Source of the DNA: Tateyamaria pelophila
Lineage (GTDB): Bacteria; Pseudomonadota; Alphaproteobacteria; Rhodobacterales; Rhodobacteraceae
DNA length: 40,716 bases
Reading direction: 5' to 3'
Assembly: GCF_019966495.1 (NCBI RefSeq)
Contig: NZ_JAIMIA010000037.1
Coordinates: 1 to 40,716 of the forward strand
Both the position numbers and the translations under genes were made by a program. Of this stretch, positions 1-8,660 are shown in pieces. The notes beneath the pieces are model-generated. The model did no database searches. It saw nothing but the letters and a program-made list of their open reading frames with translations, and was not told the DNA's origin. Every line of letters begins with the position of its first letter. Positions within the stretch are counted from its first letter, which is position 1.

Positions 1-396
1 GATTTGCTGCTGCTCATAAATGCAAACGCTACAAAAATCCCCAACAATCAAAAAGACGGCCCTCACCGGAGGAATACCATTGAGGTCATCTAACCCAGGA
101 AAAATGCTGTAAGATGCACGAAGGACCGCGTGGACACGCCGCATCGCAGGCGCGGCTGGATGCCTGTAATGTGTCCATTCGCGACAGCCGCCTCTGATCA
201 CTCGACCAGATTTGCTGCGATCAGTGTAACTGCGTTAGAGAGCTCTCTTTACGGATGCTGCGCGATGCACGGATGTCTGCTATCAGGCCAAAAACTTTCA
301 AAAACTGGCTCGTTTTGATCGGCGGTTCTGGTGGCTTCGATCAGGTTGTTTTGCGCGTGCGTCTCAAACGAAGATTTGGGAGCAGTTGGGAAACCT
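1..396. other. Left-edge region without a supportable gene
   Basis: I see no convincing gene in this stretch downstream of the tctA stop codon. The short open frames here have no recognisable motif, no ribosome binding site and no partner gene. It may hold the 3' untranslated region of the tct operon and edge sequence of a neighbouring gene outside the window. Confidence 0.5.
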
Positions 397-1917
397 TTAA
401 TCTGGTGTAGAGACGCCCCTGCGTTGTTTTGCACGCACGCGCAGATTGCGAAGTCCTGGCAATATGATGAGGATCAGCGCAAGGATCAGCAGGCCCATGG
501 TCATTGGGCGCTCCCAGATGAAGCGGATGCCATCGTAGAGTTGCATGGAGCGTGCAAAATTATCTTCCAGCATACCGCCCAATATGAACCCGATCAAAAG
601 AGGCGGAAGCGGAAAGTCGGCAAATTTCAGGATAGTGGCGAGAACACCGAAACCCACCAGCAGCAACAGTTCGGTGGAATTGTTTTGCCCGATATAGGCC
701 CCCATCAGTGTGAAAAACAAGATAAACGGGATCAGGAAATTGCGCGGCACAGAGAGGATCTTGGCAATGTAGGGGATCAGTGGCAGGTTCAGGAAGAGCA
801 ATACAAGGTTGCCCAGATACATCGAGATGATGACAGACCAGAAAATTTCCGGGGTATCGATCATCAGGCGCGGTCCCGGCGTGATATTCAGGGCCAGCAA
901 CGCACCAAGCAGAATAGCTGTCGTCCCTGACCCCGGTATACCAAGCGTCAGCAAAGGCACGAAAGATCCCGTAGCCGCAGCATTGTTGGCGCTTTCAGGC
1001 GCGGCCAGCCCTTTGATGGAACCCTTTCCGAACATCTTCTGATCTTCGGCAGAGGCGATATTGCGTTCGACCGCGTACCCCAAAAACGACGCAATCGTAG
1101 CACCCGCCCCCGGCAGGACGCCGATGAAAAACCCCTGGATCGACTGACGTCCGATGACGGGCGCGATCTGGCGCGCTTCGGAACGGTTGATCCTCAGGTT
1201 CGTGATCTTTCCGCTGTCTCCTGAACGTTTCGATCGTTCAGGGTCGAGAACCAGATAGAGCGCTTCCGGTAAGGCGAACATGGCCATGGCAAGCGTGATG
1301 AAGCCGATCCCAGATTGCAGCTCCATTATACCGCCCGTAAAGCGCGGTGCGTTAAACAGTGCCGATGTCCCGACCGTCGCCAGCATCAACCCAGCGACAG
1401 TCATCAACATCGCCTTGGCGACGTTTCCGGTCCCTGCAAAGGCCGCAATCGCTGAAAGTCCGACAACCATAAGCGCGAAATATTCAGCAGAATGAAAAAG
1501 CAGCGCCACCGACGCCAGCATCGGCGCGAAAATCATGAGCAGAACCGCGCCGATCGTACCGCCGGCAAAGCTGGCGATGGCCGCAATGGTCAGCGCCTTG
1601 CCGGCCATGCCCTGACGTGCCATCGGGTACCCGTCGAAACTAGACGCAACCGTGGATGCCACCCCCGGCGCATTGATCAGGATCGACGAAGTCGACCCGC
1701 CAAAGATGGCGCCGTAATAGACGCCTGCCAGCAGGATCAGCGCCGCGGCGGGATCGCCGATCGTGATCGCGATAGGGATCATGATTGCGATGATCGACAT
1801 CGGACCAAGCCCGGGCAACATCCCGATGAACGTGCCGATCAGGCAACCGCCGATGACCATTGCGATATTGGTGAACGAAAAGGCGGTCGACAGACCAATA
1901 AGAAGACCTTCGAGCAT
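397..1917 (-). CDS. tctA: Tripartite tricarboxylate transporter, large membrane subunit TctA
   Basis: This 506-residue protein is the large membrane subunit of a TctABC secondary transporter, which imports carboxylates delivered by a periplasmic TctC protein using an ion gradient. Length and sequence fit the TctA family: about a dozen hydrophobic segments and the conserved Gly/Pro-rich stretch near residues 29-40 (GTFIGMLPGLGPMS), repeated in inverted-topology style near residues 265-275 (GVLPGAGATIASF). It starts 3 bases after the tctB stop, so it is the last gene of a tctC-tctB-tctA operon. The substrate cannot be read from the sequence; no TctDE two-component system is next to it. Confidence 0.95.
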   Translation of the reverse strand: MLEGLLIGLSTAFSFTNIAMVIGGCLIGTFIGMLPGLGPMSIIAIMIPIAITIGDPAAALILLAGVYYGAIFGGSTSSILINAPGVASTVASSFDGYPMARQGMAGKALTIAAIASFAGGTIGAVLLMIFAPMLASVALLFHSAEYFALMVVGLSAIAAFAGTGNVAKAMLMTVAGLMLATVGTSALFNAPRFTGGIMELQSGIGFITLAMAMFALPEALYLVLDPERSKRSGDSGKITNLRINRSEARQIAPVIGRQSIQGFFIGVLPGAGATIASFLGYAVERNIASAEDQKMFGKGSIKGLAAPESANNAAATGSFVPLLTLGIPGSGTTAILLGALLALNITPGPRLMIDTPEIFWSVIISMYLGNLVLLFLNLPLIPYIAKILSVPRNFLIPFILFFTLMGAYIGQNNSTELLLLVGFGVLATILKFADFPLPPLLIGFILGGMLEDNFARSMQLYDGIRFIWERPMTMGLLILALILIILPGLRNLRVRAKQRRGVSTPD

Positions 1918-1920
1918 TGT

Positions 1921-2400
1921 TTAAAATCCCATCAGTGCAGGCAGCGGACGAAGGAAGATACCGAGCACTTCCTGAACCAAATACCAGATGCCGCCGCTCG
2001 CGATGCCGGATGCAAGAATCATGGCGACCCATCGCCGCTCCCCGAGGGCAAGGCTGCCCAACATCAAAAACAGGAACGTCGAGGCGAGAAACCCGAGCGG
2101 CACCAACAAGAACGCATAGGCCACCATAAGGGCAAGCAGGCCGATTGCCTGCCCGTAGTTGTAGTCCGATATCCGCGACAGATCGATGTCGGGATCGTCC
2201 TTGGGCTTGTGCGGTGAAATCAGAACGAGGATCGAGAAAAACGCCCCACCGATTGCAAGTATCTTGGGAAAGGACGATGGCCATACCGGGTTGCGCGCCA
2301 TGAAGGGCGGGATCGTCGGATCCATTACGAACCATGCCGAATAGCCATAAAGGAAGCATACCAACAGCATGAAAAGAGCGATTGAGCGATCAAGAGTCAT
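1921..2400 (-). CDS. tctB: Tripartite tricarboxylate transporter, small membrane subunit TctB
   Basis: This is a 159-residue protein with four predicted membrane segments (about residues 5-25, 43-60, 85-112 and 122-150), typical in size and layout of TctB, the small subunit that partners TctA. The call relies strongly on its place between tctC and tctA, because TctB proteins vary in sequence. It lies 74 bases downstream of tctC, with a strong hairpin in the gap, and 3 bases upstream of tctA, so translation of the two membrane subunits is probably coordinated. Confidence 0.88.
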   Translation of the reverse strand: MTLDRSIALFMLLVCFLYGYSAWFVMDPTIPPFMARNPVWPSSFPKILAIGGAFFSILVLISPHKPKDDPDIDLSRISDYNYGQAIGLLALMVAYAFLLVPLGFLASTFLFLMLGSLALGERRWVAMILASGIASGGIWYLVQEVLGIFLRPLPALMGF

Positions 2401-2434
2401 GACTGGATGTCCTTACCGAACGTGACAGGTAAAG

Positions 2435-2464
2435 ATCTAACCGCCCCAGCAGGGGCGGTTAGAT
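2435..2464 (-). terminator. Intercistronic hairpin between tctC and tctB
   Basis: ATCTAACCGCCCC (2435-2447) and GGGGCGGTTAGAT (2452-2464) form a perfect 13-bp stem with a 4-base loop, just after the tctC stop codon on the transcribed minus strand. There is no clear U-run, so a partial terminator or a 3' stability structure that keeps tctC mRNA more abundant than tctBA is more likely than full termination. Periplasmic binding proteins are commonly needed in excess over membrane subunits, which fits. Confidence 0.7.
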
Positions 2465-2474
2465 TCAGGGTATT

Positions 2475-3458
2475 TTACTGGATGAAACCCATTCCGGTCA
2501 TCAGTTCCTGCATCTCGGCTTCCTGATTGGTCAGGTATGCCGAGAAATCTTCACCCCGATTGAAGATGTCGATCCAGCCGTTGCGGTCACGCACGGTGGC
2601 CCAGGCTTCTGTCGTCGTCATCTCTTGAAGGAGATCGGCATAGGCCGTGCGCTGTTCTTCGGGCAGGCCGGGGGCGGCAAAGAAACCACGCCAGTTGACG
2701 AACTCGATATCGACGCCGAGTTCCTTGAAGGTCGGCACGTCCGGCACTACGTCCACGCGCTCTGGCGCAGTCACGGCGAGGATACGGACTTCGCCTGCTT
2801 CAGCCAAGGCAATCGCTTCGGACAACCCCGTGGACAGTGCGGCAATCTCTCCGGACAGAAGCCCGGCCATGGCTGTTCCACCGGCGTCATAGGCCACATA
2901 GCGCATATCAAGCGGGTCGCTGCCCGCTTCCTGCATGATCGATGCTGGTACAAGGTGATCCATGCTGCCCGGTGACGAGCCGCCGCCGATAGCAACACTG
3001 CCCGGATCGCCCTGATATGCAGCGTAAAGCTGATCCCATGTTTCGAAATCACTGTCCTTGCCGACGACAACGGCTGCATAATCGCCGATAATGCCTGCAA
3101 CCGGCGTTACGTCGCGAAAGCCCATATCGACGGTCTTGTTCAGGGCCCGCACGATAATCGGTGTCGAGTGAACCATCAGCGTCCCGGCGTTGCTGGACGC
3201 GTTTTCGACGATATAGTTCAGCGCCTTGCCACCGCCGCCACCGGACATGTTCTCGAACGTAACAGTCTCAACCAAACCGGAGTTCTTCAAAGCCTCCCCG
3301 ACACCGCGTGCGGTGCCGTCCCAGCCACCTCCTGCCCCGCCAGGAATCAAGAAGTGGACTTGCTCCATCATTTGCTCGCGCTCCTGCGCAAAAGCAGTCC
3401 CCACGCCGAATGAAAGAAAGGCCGCGGCTGCGGCAGCCGTAATTCTTACTAATTTCAT
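2475..3458 (-). CDS. tctC: Tripartite tricarboxylate transporter substrate-binding protein TctC
   Basis: This 327-residue periplasmic protein captures a carboxylate ligand and passes it to TctAB. It has a clear signal peptide (basic MKLVR, hydrophobic stretch, cleavage near FGVGTAFA-QE, about residue 24). The family-typical start of the mature protein, HFLIPGGAGGGWDGTAR, and the ligand-loop-like segment VAIGGGSSPGSMDHL follow. A good ribosome binding site (GGGAG, about 7 bases before the ATG) supports the start. It is the first gene of the operon, so the promoter should lie between 3459 and 3905. The ligand is unknown; the neighbouring amidohydrolase could supply one but is divergently transcribed. 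Confidence 0.94.
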   Translation of the reverse strand: MKLVRITAAAAAAFLSFGVGTAFAQEREQMMEQVHFLIPGGAGGGWDGTARGVGEALKNSGLVETVTFENMSGGGGGKALNYIVENASSNAGTLMVHSTPIIVRALNKTVDMGFRDVTPVAGIIGDYAAVVVGKDSDFETWDQLYAAYQGDPGSVAIGGGSSPGSMDHLVPASIMQEAGSDPLDMRYVAYDAGGTAMAGLLSGEIAALSTGLSEAIALAEAGEVRILAVTAPERVDVVPDVPTFKELGVDIEFVNWRGFFAAPGLPEEQRTAYADLLQEMTTTEAWATVRDRNGWIDIFNRGEDFSAYLTNQEAEMQELMTGMGFIQ

Positions 3459-3905
3459 AATTATCTCCCTTTATGAGGCAGATCATCGTCTTATGTTGAC
3501 AGTTCCGCAACCAAAAACACAGCTATCATACAGCATATCTGAATGAGGCGTTTTGGCATTCCAAGTTGGACCGGTTGTTGAACGATCTCGAACGCAGACA
3601 TCGGCGCAGCCGCAACGAAGGCACAATTTGTCCGCACCTTTCCAGTCTGTGGACTGCGCAGCGAACGGCGGTGTTTCCCGAACCAGCCACTCGTGACCAG
3701 CACGGCGAAAACGTCGTCAAAGCCAATCTGACTGACGAACATGTGGACGCCGATGTCCGCGCTTCGGCGCTTGACAGAAGATTGCTTCCTTTTCGATACT
3801 GCATACATATTGTCAATTTTTCGCAGGCCGTAGACCAGCCCCGTCGGCGGACTTCAGAAAGACAACGTTATTGCGCAGACCGCTAAAATAGATAGGCCTT
3901 CCATT
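3459..3905. other. Divergent intergenic region between tctC and the amidohydrolase gene
   Basis: These 447 bases separate two divergently transcribed genes and must hold both promoters. The tctC Shine-Dalgarno sequence lies at its left end. The middle (about 3540-3810) has open frames on both strands, but none has a ribosome binding site or a recognisable motif. It may be a decayed gene or an interspersed repeat. I did not find an operator that I would defend. Confidence 0.45.
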
Positions 3906-6011
3906 ATGTTCCGTTCCGTCTCAGTGATAGCCAGCTTGCTTTTGACCTGTCTTGCAAACCTTGCATCCGCATCGGAACTCGCCAACCCTGCCGCTACATT
4001 TTGCGCTGACCAAGGTGGCACATATAACATCGTGGATGAGGCCGATGGTCAGCGTGGTGTCTGCACGCTTGCCGACGGCAGTGAGGTCGATGCGTGGACG
4101 TATTTCCGCGAGCAACATGCCTCTGCCACCCAAAACGATGCCGGGACTGTTGTGGCCGACCGCATCTGGGTGGGTGGACCGATCCTGACGATGGTTGATG
4201 ACGCGATGCGGGCCGACGCTCTGGCGGAAAAAGGCGGCGTGATCATCGCGGTGGGCGACACAGATGACGTGATGGGCTTTCAGGGCCCTCAGACCGAGGT
4301 CATTGATCTGGCAGGCCGCACCATGATCCCTAGCTTCGTGGATGCGCATGGTCATGTGTTCATGATCGGCATTCAGGCGCTTTCGGCGAACATGCTGCCC
4401 GCGCCTGATGGCGCGGTCAACGATATTCCCACCTTGCAACAGGTGCTGCGCGACTTTGCAGAGGCCCAGCCCGAGCGTGTCGGCGCGGCGGGTCTGATCC
4501 TTGGCTTTGGATATGATGATGCCCAGCTTGCCGAGCAGCGCCACCCGACGCGGGACGAGCTTGATGCGGTCTCTACCGACATCGCCGTTTATGTTGTCCA
4601 CCAGTCCGGCCACCTTGGCGTGGCCAACTCAAAAGCCCTGGAACTTGCGGGTATTTCTGCCGAAACGCCAGACCCGGCAGGTGGTGTCATCCGGCGGCGC
4701 GACGGCAGCATGGAGCCCAACGGTGTGCTGGAAGAGAACGCCGCGACCATGGTGATCAGCGGCTTGCTGGGCGGGCTTGATGCACAGGCCAACCGTGCGA
4801 TTTTCCGCGCGGGCGTCGAATTGATCACCTCGTTTGGATATACCACCGCGCAAGAGGGGCGATCCGTTCCCGCCGTGGCGGACCTGATGCAGGCGGTCGC
4901 CACCGAGGAAGGGTTGGACATAGATGTGGTGACCTATCCCGATGTGCTGGTGGACCGCGACTATATTCTGGCGAACCAAACCCGCAACTATACTGACCGT
5001 TTCCGCGTCGGGGGCGCAAAGCTGACCATCGACGGCTCGCCGCAGGGGTTTACCGCGCTGCGTGACCGCCCCTATTTCAACCCGCCCGAAGGCTTCCGGG
5101 CTGACTATCGAGGCTATGCGTCGGCGTCGAATGATCAGGTCTTTGACGCCGTGGATTGGGCGTTCGAAAACGAGGTGCAAATCCTCGTACATGCCAATGG
5201 CGAGGGCGCGTCCGATATTCTGATCGGTGCCATCGACACGGCAACGCAAACGCATGGGCAAGCCGACCGGCGGCCGGTTCTGATCCATGGCCAATTCATG
5301 CGAGAAGATCAGGTGGATGCCTATAACCGCCTTGATGTCTTCCCGTCCCTTTTTCCCATGCACACGTTCTACTGGGGCGACTGGCACCGTGATCGCACGG
5401 TCGGTCCTGCGGCTGCGGATAATATCTCACCCACCGGATGGGTGCGCGAACGGGGCATGATGTTCTCAAGCCACCATGACGCGCCTGTGGCTTTTCCCGA
5501 CAGTATGCGCATTCTTGATGCCACGGTGACCCGTCGGTCACGCTCGAACGATATCATCGGTCCGGCGCAGCGGGTCGATGTGCTGACGGCCCTCAAATCC
5601 CTGACGATCTGGCCTGCCTATCAGCATTTTGAAGAGGATCGCAAAGGATCGCTGGAGCCGGGCAAGCTTGCCGATCTCGTGATCCTGTCCAAAGACCCCA
5701 CGGCCATAGACCCCGAAACACTCGACAGCATAGTCGTGTTGGAAACGATCAAGGAAGGTCGGAGCATCTATGCGGCCAGTCATCGCGAGGGCCGTCTGAA
5801 CTATCTCCCGCGCAAGGATGGCACGGACCCTTATGCCGATTTTCTCCGCTTCTTCACTGTGTCGCTGGAAACGCGGGGGGCATCAAATTCGTTCGGCGCG
5901 GGGCGTCCTGCGCTTTTCGCAAATGCACCGCATTCCAGCGCCTGTGTTGCGCGCACGCTGAGCAATATCATGACCGCCTCGCTTGTGATGGATACGCCTG
6001 GAACAGAGTAG
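3906..6011 (+). CDS. Exported amidohydrolase with N-terminal DUF333 domain (YtcJ-like, amidohydrolase 3)
   Basis: This 701-residue protein starts with a signal peptide (hydrophobic residues 5-22, likely cleavage near SASE). Residues about 27-70 match the DUF333 pattern (NPAATFC...GG...GVC..ADGS..DAWTYFRE), found in small secreted proteins. The rest is an amidohydrolase of the YtcJ/amidohydrolase-3 type: HxH in DAHGH at 146-150, a candidate carbamylated Lys at 372, His 429, His 461 and a candidate metal-binding Asp 525 (SSHHD), then the closing KGSLEPGKLADLVIL motif. It therefore looks like a periplasmic metal-dependent hydrolase of an amide or related C-N bond; the substrate is unknown. The last 45 residues are unusual for the family and could be an extension or a shifted frame. 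Confidence 0.9.
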   Translation: MFRSVSVIASLLLTCLANLASASELANPAATFCADQGGTYNIVDEADGQRGVCTLADGSEVDAWTYFREQHASATQNDAGTVVADRIWVGGPILTMVDDAMRADALAEKGGVIIAVGDTDDVMGFQGPQTEVIDLAGRTMIPSFVDAHGHVFMIGIQALSANMLPAPDGAVNDIPTLQQVLRDFAEAQPERVGAAGLILGFGYDDAQLAEQRHPTRDELDAVSTDIAVYVVHQSGHLGVANSKALELAGISAETPDPAGGVIRRRDGSMEPNGVLEENAATMVISGLLGGLDAQANRAIFRAGVELITSFGYTTAQEGRSVPAVADLMQAVATEEGLDIDVVTYPDVLVDRDYILANQTRNYTDRFRVGGAKLTIDGSPQGFTALRDRPYFNPPEGFRADYRGYASASNDQVFDAVDWAFENEVQILVHANGEGASDILIGAIDTATQTHGQADRRPVLIHGQFMREDQVDAYNRLDVFPSLFPMHTFYWGDWHRDRTVGPAAADNISPTGWVRERGMMFSSHHDAPVAFPDSMRILDATVTRRSRSNDIIGPAQRVDVLTALKSLTIWPAYQHFEEDRKGSLEPGKLADLVILSKDPTAIDPETLDSIVVLETIKEGRSIYAASHREGRLNYLPRKDGTDPYADFLRFFTVSLETRGASNSFGAGRPALFANAPHSSACVARTLSNIMTASLVMDTPGTE

Positions 6012-6430
6012 CGAGAGAGTAATCCTCAGAGCAAAGCCAACATTGGTTGAATGTGTGGGGCGGTCCGCAAAGTCACGCAGACTGTTCGTTTGACCATTTC
6101 CCGATTTTGCACGTGCGGCGAAAGTCCGGTCTGAAGGGCCGCACCGCAGCATCTGGACAGTTTGACTAACGGCAGCTCAGCGCCTTCCACGACAGCGGCC
6201 TCGCTGCGCAACGTTTTCACGATTTCCCACAGGACCCCATGGCCATTCCGGGCCCAGTCCGCCATTACGATTTCGTGCTGCGAGCGCGCACAATTCGATG
6301 AATGCGGCATGAGCGACAAACGCCGTGCCGCCGCGCAGCGGGACAAGCGGCCATTCGTGCAAATGGCAGCATGGATCAGGAGTGGAGTTCACAAGTTGCG
6401 CTCTCAGCGGGCCTATCTGCTCCTGCGTGG
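6012..6430. other. Non-coding or decayed segment
   Basis: No intact gene is supportable here. A minus-strand frame (about 6346-6060) reads like former coding sequence (MADWARNGHGVLWEIVKT...) and has coding-like base use, but I do not recognise it and it has no start signal. The segment lies between an intact amidohydrolase gene and an insertion-sequence remnant, so it is most likely degraded accessory DNA. Confidence 0.4.
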
Positions 6431-6580
6431 TCGCATCAATGCGCGGACGTCCTTGGCCAAAAAGCACCTCAACCTGCGGTAACTTGGTCACAATATCTTC
6501 CGGCTTGTGTCGCTTGAGTCCCATATTTGAACCTTCGTTTGCTAACCAAAGGGGCGGACCAATTCAAAGGGGGAAGATCA
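6431..6580 (-). mobile_element. IS3-type insertion sequence remnant, 5' end of orfA
   Basis: On the minus strand an ATG at 6524 opens a frame reading MGLKRHKPEDIVTKL, then QVEVLFGQG and RPRIDAT. This closely resembles the start of the small OrfA helix-turn-helix protein of IS3-family elements, normally about 90 residues followed by OrfB. Similarity stops after about 32 residues, so orfB, the rest of orfA and the far end are missing. The leader (TGATCTTCCCCC starting at 6580) is a candidate left inverted repeat. With no transposase catalytic domain the element is dead; it marks past transposition beside the pseudogenes to its right. Confidence 0.75.
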
Positions 6581-6593
6581 GATCCTGACGGCG

Positions 6594-6790
6594 TTGTTTG
6601 GCTTTGTGATCGCACTGTCGTTTTTCTTTGTTGTGTTTCTTCGGCTCGTGGCGAAGGCGACCTGGGCGCGAACAGTGGTCCAGACATCCCTCAGCCTCAT
6701 CGGATTGCTTTTTCTGACCGGCATTCCAAAATCGCAACTTCCCATAAGGCCTGCTGCAGGCGTTGCCGGAGCTTCCCCGGCCGTTTGTTG
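6594..6790 (+). pseudogene. Possible membrane-protein fragment, unassigned
   Basis: A plus-strand frame starting near the IS remnant encodes two hydrophobic stretches (LFGFVIALSFFFVVFLRLVA and TSLSLIGLLFLTGI) separated by a basic turn, and then degenerates into non-membrane sequence. It could be the tail of a gene cut by the insertion sequence. I do not recognise the family. It has no good ribosome binding site and may not be coding at all. Confidence 0.3.
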
Positions 6791-6821
6791 GTCCCTAACT
6801 AAATGCGTTTCAACAATCGAG

Positions 6822-7215
6822 ATGATCAAAGAAAGGGCCGTATGGGATGACCTCTACAACATTGCCCGCGAGATGGGTGATTGGTCCAAGATCGACAGAA
6901 ACCTTACCGGTTTTCACGACCGCATGCCAGGCGAAGCCCTGGTCGAGGCAATGCGCCCGTCAATTTTATCAGCCTCATGAGAGAATTGACTCCCATGCCG
7001 AAGGGGATGATCGTGCCTCCTTCCAAACTCAAACTGATCGGAACCACGGAACGTCGCAACTCCAGCATTGACATTACCGCGGCGGAAAAACGTGGGATCG
7101 TCGTTTGTGCTACCAAAAGCGATATGCCGCTACCCGCGCACCACGCGGTTGTGCTCATATTGGCCGCTTCGCGTGGTCTGATGACACAAGCGAACTTCGT
7201 TCGAAATGGCGGTTG
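6822..7215 (+). pseudogene. D-isomer-specific 2-hydroxyacid dehydrogenase, broken N-terminal fragment
   Basis: Two reading frames must be joined at about 6960-6975 to recover the first 130 residues of a D-2-hydroxyacid dehydrogenase. The first part reads AVWDDLYNIAREMGDWSKI, then FHDRMPGEALVEAMRP. The second, in another frame, reads LMRELTPMPKGMI, then LKLIGTTERRNSSIDITAAEKRGIVVCATKSDMP. This is the family's catalytic-domain pattern (lines up with LKLI.TTG.RN.SID..AA..RGI.V). The NAD-binding Rossmann domain and the catalytic His-Glu region are absent. The frameshift, the missing two thirds of the protein and the lack of a good start make this a pseudogene. Confidence 0.75.
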
Positions 7216-7454
7216 GCAACCCGTTCAAGATCAGCTCTCGGGAAGCCAAGCCGAACGATGACGGAACCTATACCTTGCATTTCAACTGTGGTGCCGAAGC
7301 CGAAAACAATCTTCAGGCATCAGAAAACTGGAATGGATTGTTCAGATCTTATCCGCCAGTGTCGCTGAGCGGCATTATCGCCTTTGAAAAGGACTTTTTG
7401 GTGAACAGAAAGGGTGTCGCGGTCGACAAATGCCCCGCGCCTTTCTCGCCATGA
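7206..7454 (+). pseudogene. Probable DUF1214 (DUF1254/DUF1214 protein) C-terminal remnant
   Basis: An 82-residue frame reads KPNDDGTYTLHFNC, then NNLQASENWNGLFRSYPP, which resembles the C-terminal DUF1214 region of DUF1254/DUF1214 proteins (pattern: N.DGS.TLHFG....NN.....GWNG..R.Y.P). Only the end of such a protein is present; the large N-terminal part is missing, and the start codon overlaps the end of the dehydrogenase remnant. DUF1254 genes are often found beside outer-membrane porin-like genes such as the one that follows, which supports the reading. The assignment is by pattern memory only. Confidence 0.45.
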
Positions 7455-7553
7455 CAAACCAATCAAGTGACCCGTCCGGCAAAGAAGCTGCGTCTTTCAG
7501 GTGCTCGAAAAGGCAAAGCAAGGAGAAGTGAATCTTAACTTTCAGATATAGTC

Positions 7554-8306
7554 ATGAAATACATAATCGCTTTTGCGTTTGCCCCTCAGGCGCACGCTCA
7601 GGATAGCGATGCTCAGGCAAACAACCCGCTTGCCAACACGACGGCGCTGACCTTCCAGAACCAGTACACCGGAGCGCTGACCGATAGCGATGAAGATGCC
7701 AACCAGTTCTTTCTCCGCTACGCTCGTCCGTTCGATGCCTTCGGGTGTACCTGGTTGATGCGGGCGACCGTGCCGCTCAATGCTTTCCCCACCACAGGCG
7801 GCGGTAGCAACACGGGGCTCGGAGACATCAATGTCTTCGCCGCTTACCTGCTAGATACCGCCAACCCGGCCATCAGTTTTAGCATTGGTCCACAGATCAC
7901 CTTGCCGACAGCCACCGAGGACAGTTTTGGCTCCGAGAAATGGTCGCTTGGGTTTGCGAATGTACTGTTCAATGCGACGAACCCGAAGTTTCAGTGGGGG
8001 TACCTATTGACGTGGCAAGCGAGTGTGGCGGACGATGATGATCGCGCTGACGTCAACATCCGGGCCTTGCAGCCTTTCGCCTTCTATCAATTGGGCGATG
8101 GTTGGTATCTGCGGTCCGCTGCGGTCTGAACCTACGAATTTGAGACCGACAATCATGCAGTGCCAGTCGGTTTGGGTATTGGCAAGGTCACGAAACTCAA
8201 TGACGCGGTGATGAACGTATTCACCGAGCCGCAGTATACGGTCGCTAACGATGGACCCGGCCAGCCTGAATGGGGGATCTTTGCGGGGGTGAACTTCCAA
8301 TACTGA
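7554..8306 (+). pseudogene. Outer-membrane porin-like transporter gene with an in-frame stop
   Basis: The frame 7554-8126 encodes a beta-rich protein with a residual signal-peptide end (QAHAQ-DSD) and strand-like alternation (FSIGPQITLPTATED; WSLGFANVLFN). The TGA at 8127-8129 interrupts it. The same frame then continues without a stop to 8304-8306, reading TYEFETDNHAVPVGLGIGK and ending in GVNFQY, a terminal aromatic residue typical of outer-membrane beta barrels. A single TGG-to-TGA change (Trp before TYEFE) explains the break. The signal peptide is also shortened and no ribosome binding site lies close to the ATG. The family is probably a MetA/phenol-degradation-type outer-membrane transporter. 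Function is presumably lost unless read-through occurs. Confidence 0.7.
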
Positions 8307-8660
8307 CAGAGAAACAGAGCGATCTGCGCATCTCAACTACGTGACAGCTCCAATGATCCCCAGCCGCATTGTTTCAGGCGTTTCCAGCGCGGGTATGCGC
8401 CAGGCGCGGTAGCAGAGTTTCGATATCATTGTCGATGGATCGTCGTGAAAGCGTTGGACTACAGCGCGACAGGCCCGACAATAGCTGTGAGACACATGCC
8501 GCCTGTCTGCTCTGGTTGCAGAGTGCGGTCCAAGGCATCCCGTATCATCTTTTCCCCGGCCAAGCTGCTGACCCATCGAGGTGGGCGATTGCATCATTTT
8601 CGCAAGGCCGCCTTCTTTTGGCTTTCGCAACGGACTTGCCCTTCTCTGAGCGGAAGCGCG
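8307..8660. other. Convergent intergenic region with no gene seen
   Basis: This 354-base gap lies between the end of the outer-membrane pseudogene and the end of the DUF1045 gene. Open frames on both strands have no motif I recognise and no start signals. I saw no clear terminator hairpin with a T-run. It may be further decayed accessory DNA. Confidence 0.45.

Noticed and set aside
331-930. 199-residue plus-strand open frame
   Set aside because: It is antisense to tctA, has a highly charged low-complexity composition (many Gln/Asp/His) typical of reverse-strand frames in GC-rich DNA, and has no ribosome binding site.
3526-3886. Open frames on both strands between tctC and the amidohydrolase gene
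   Set aside because: No motif, no start signal and mixed coding bias on both strands. A former repeat or decayed gene is possible but cannot be supported.
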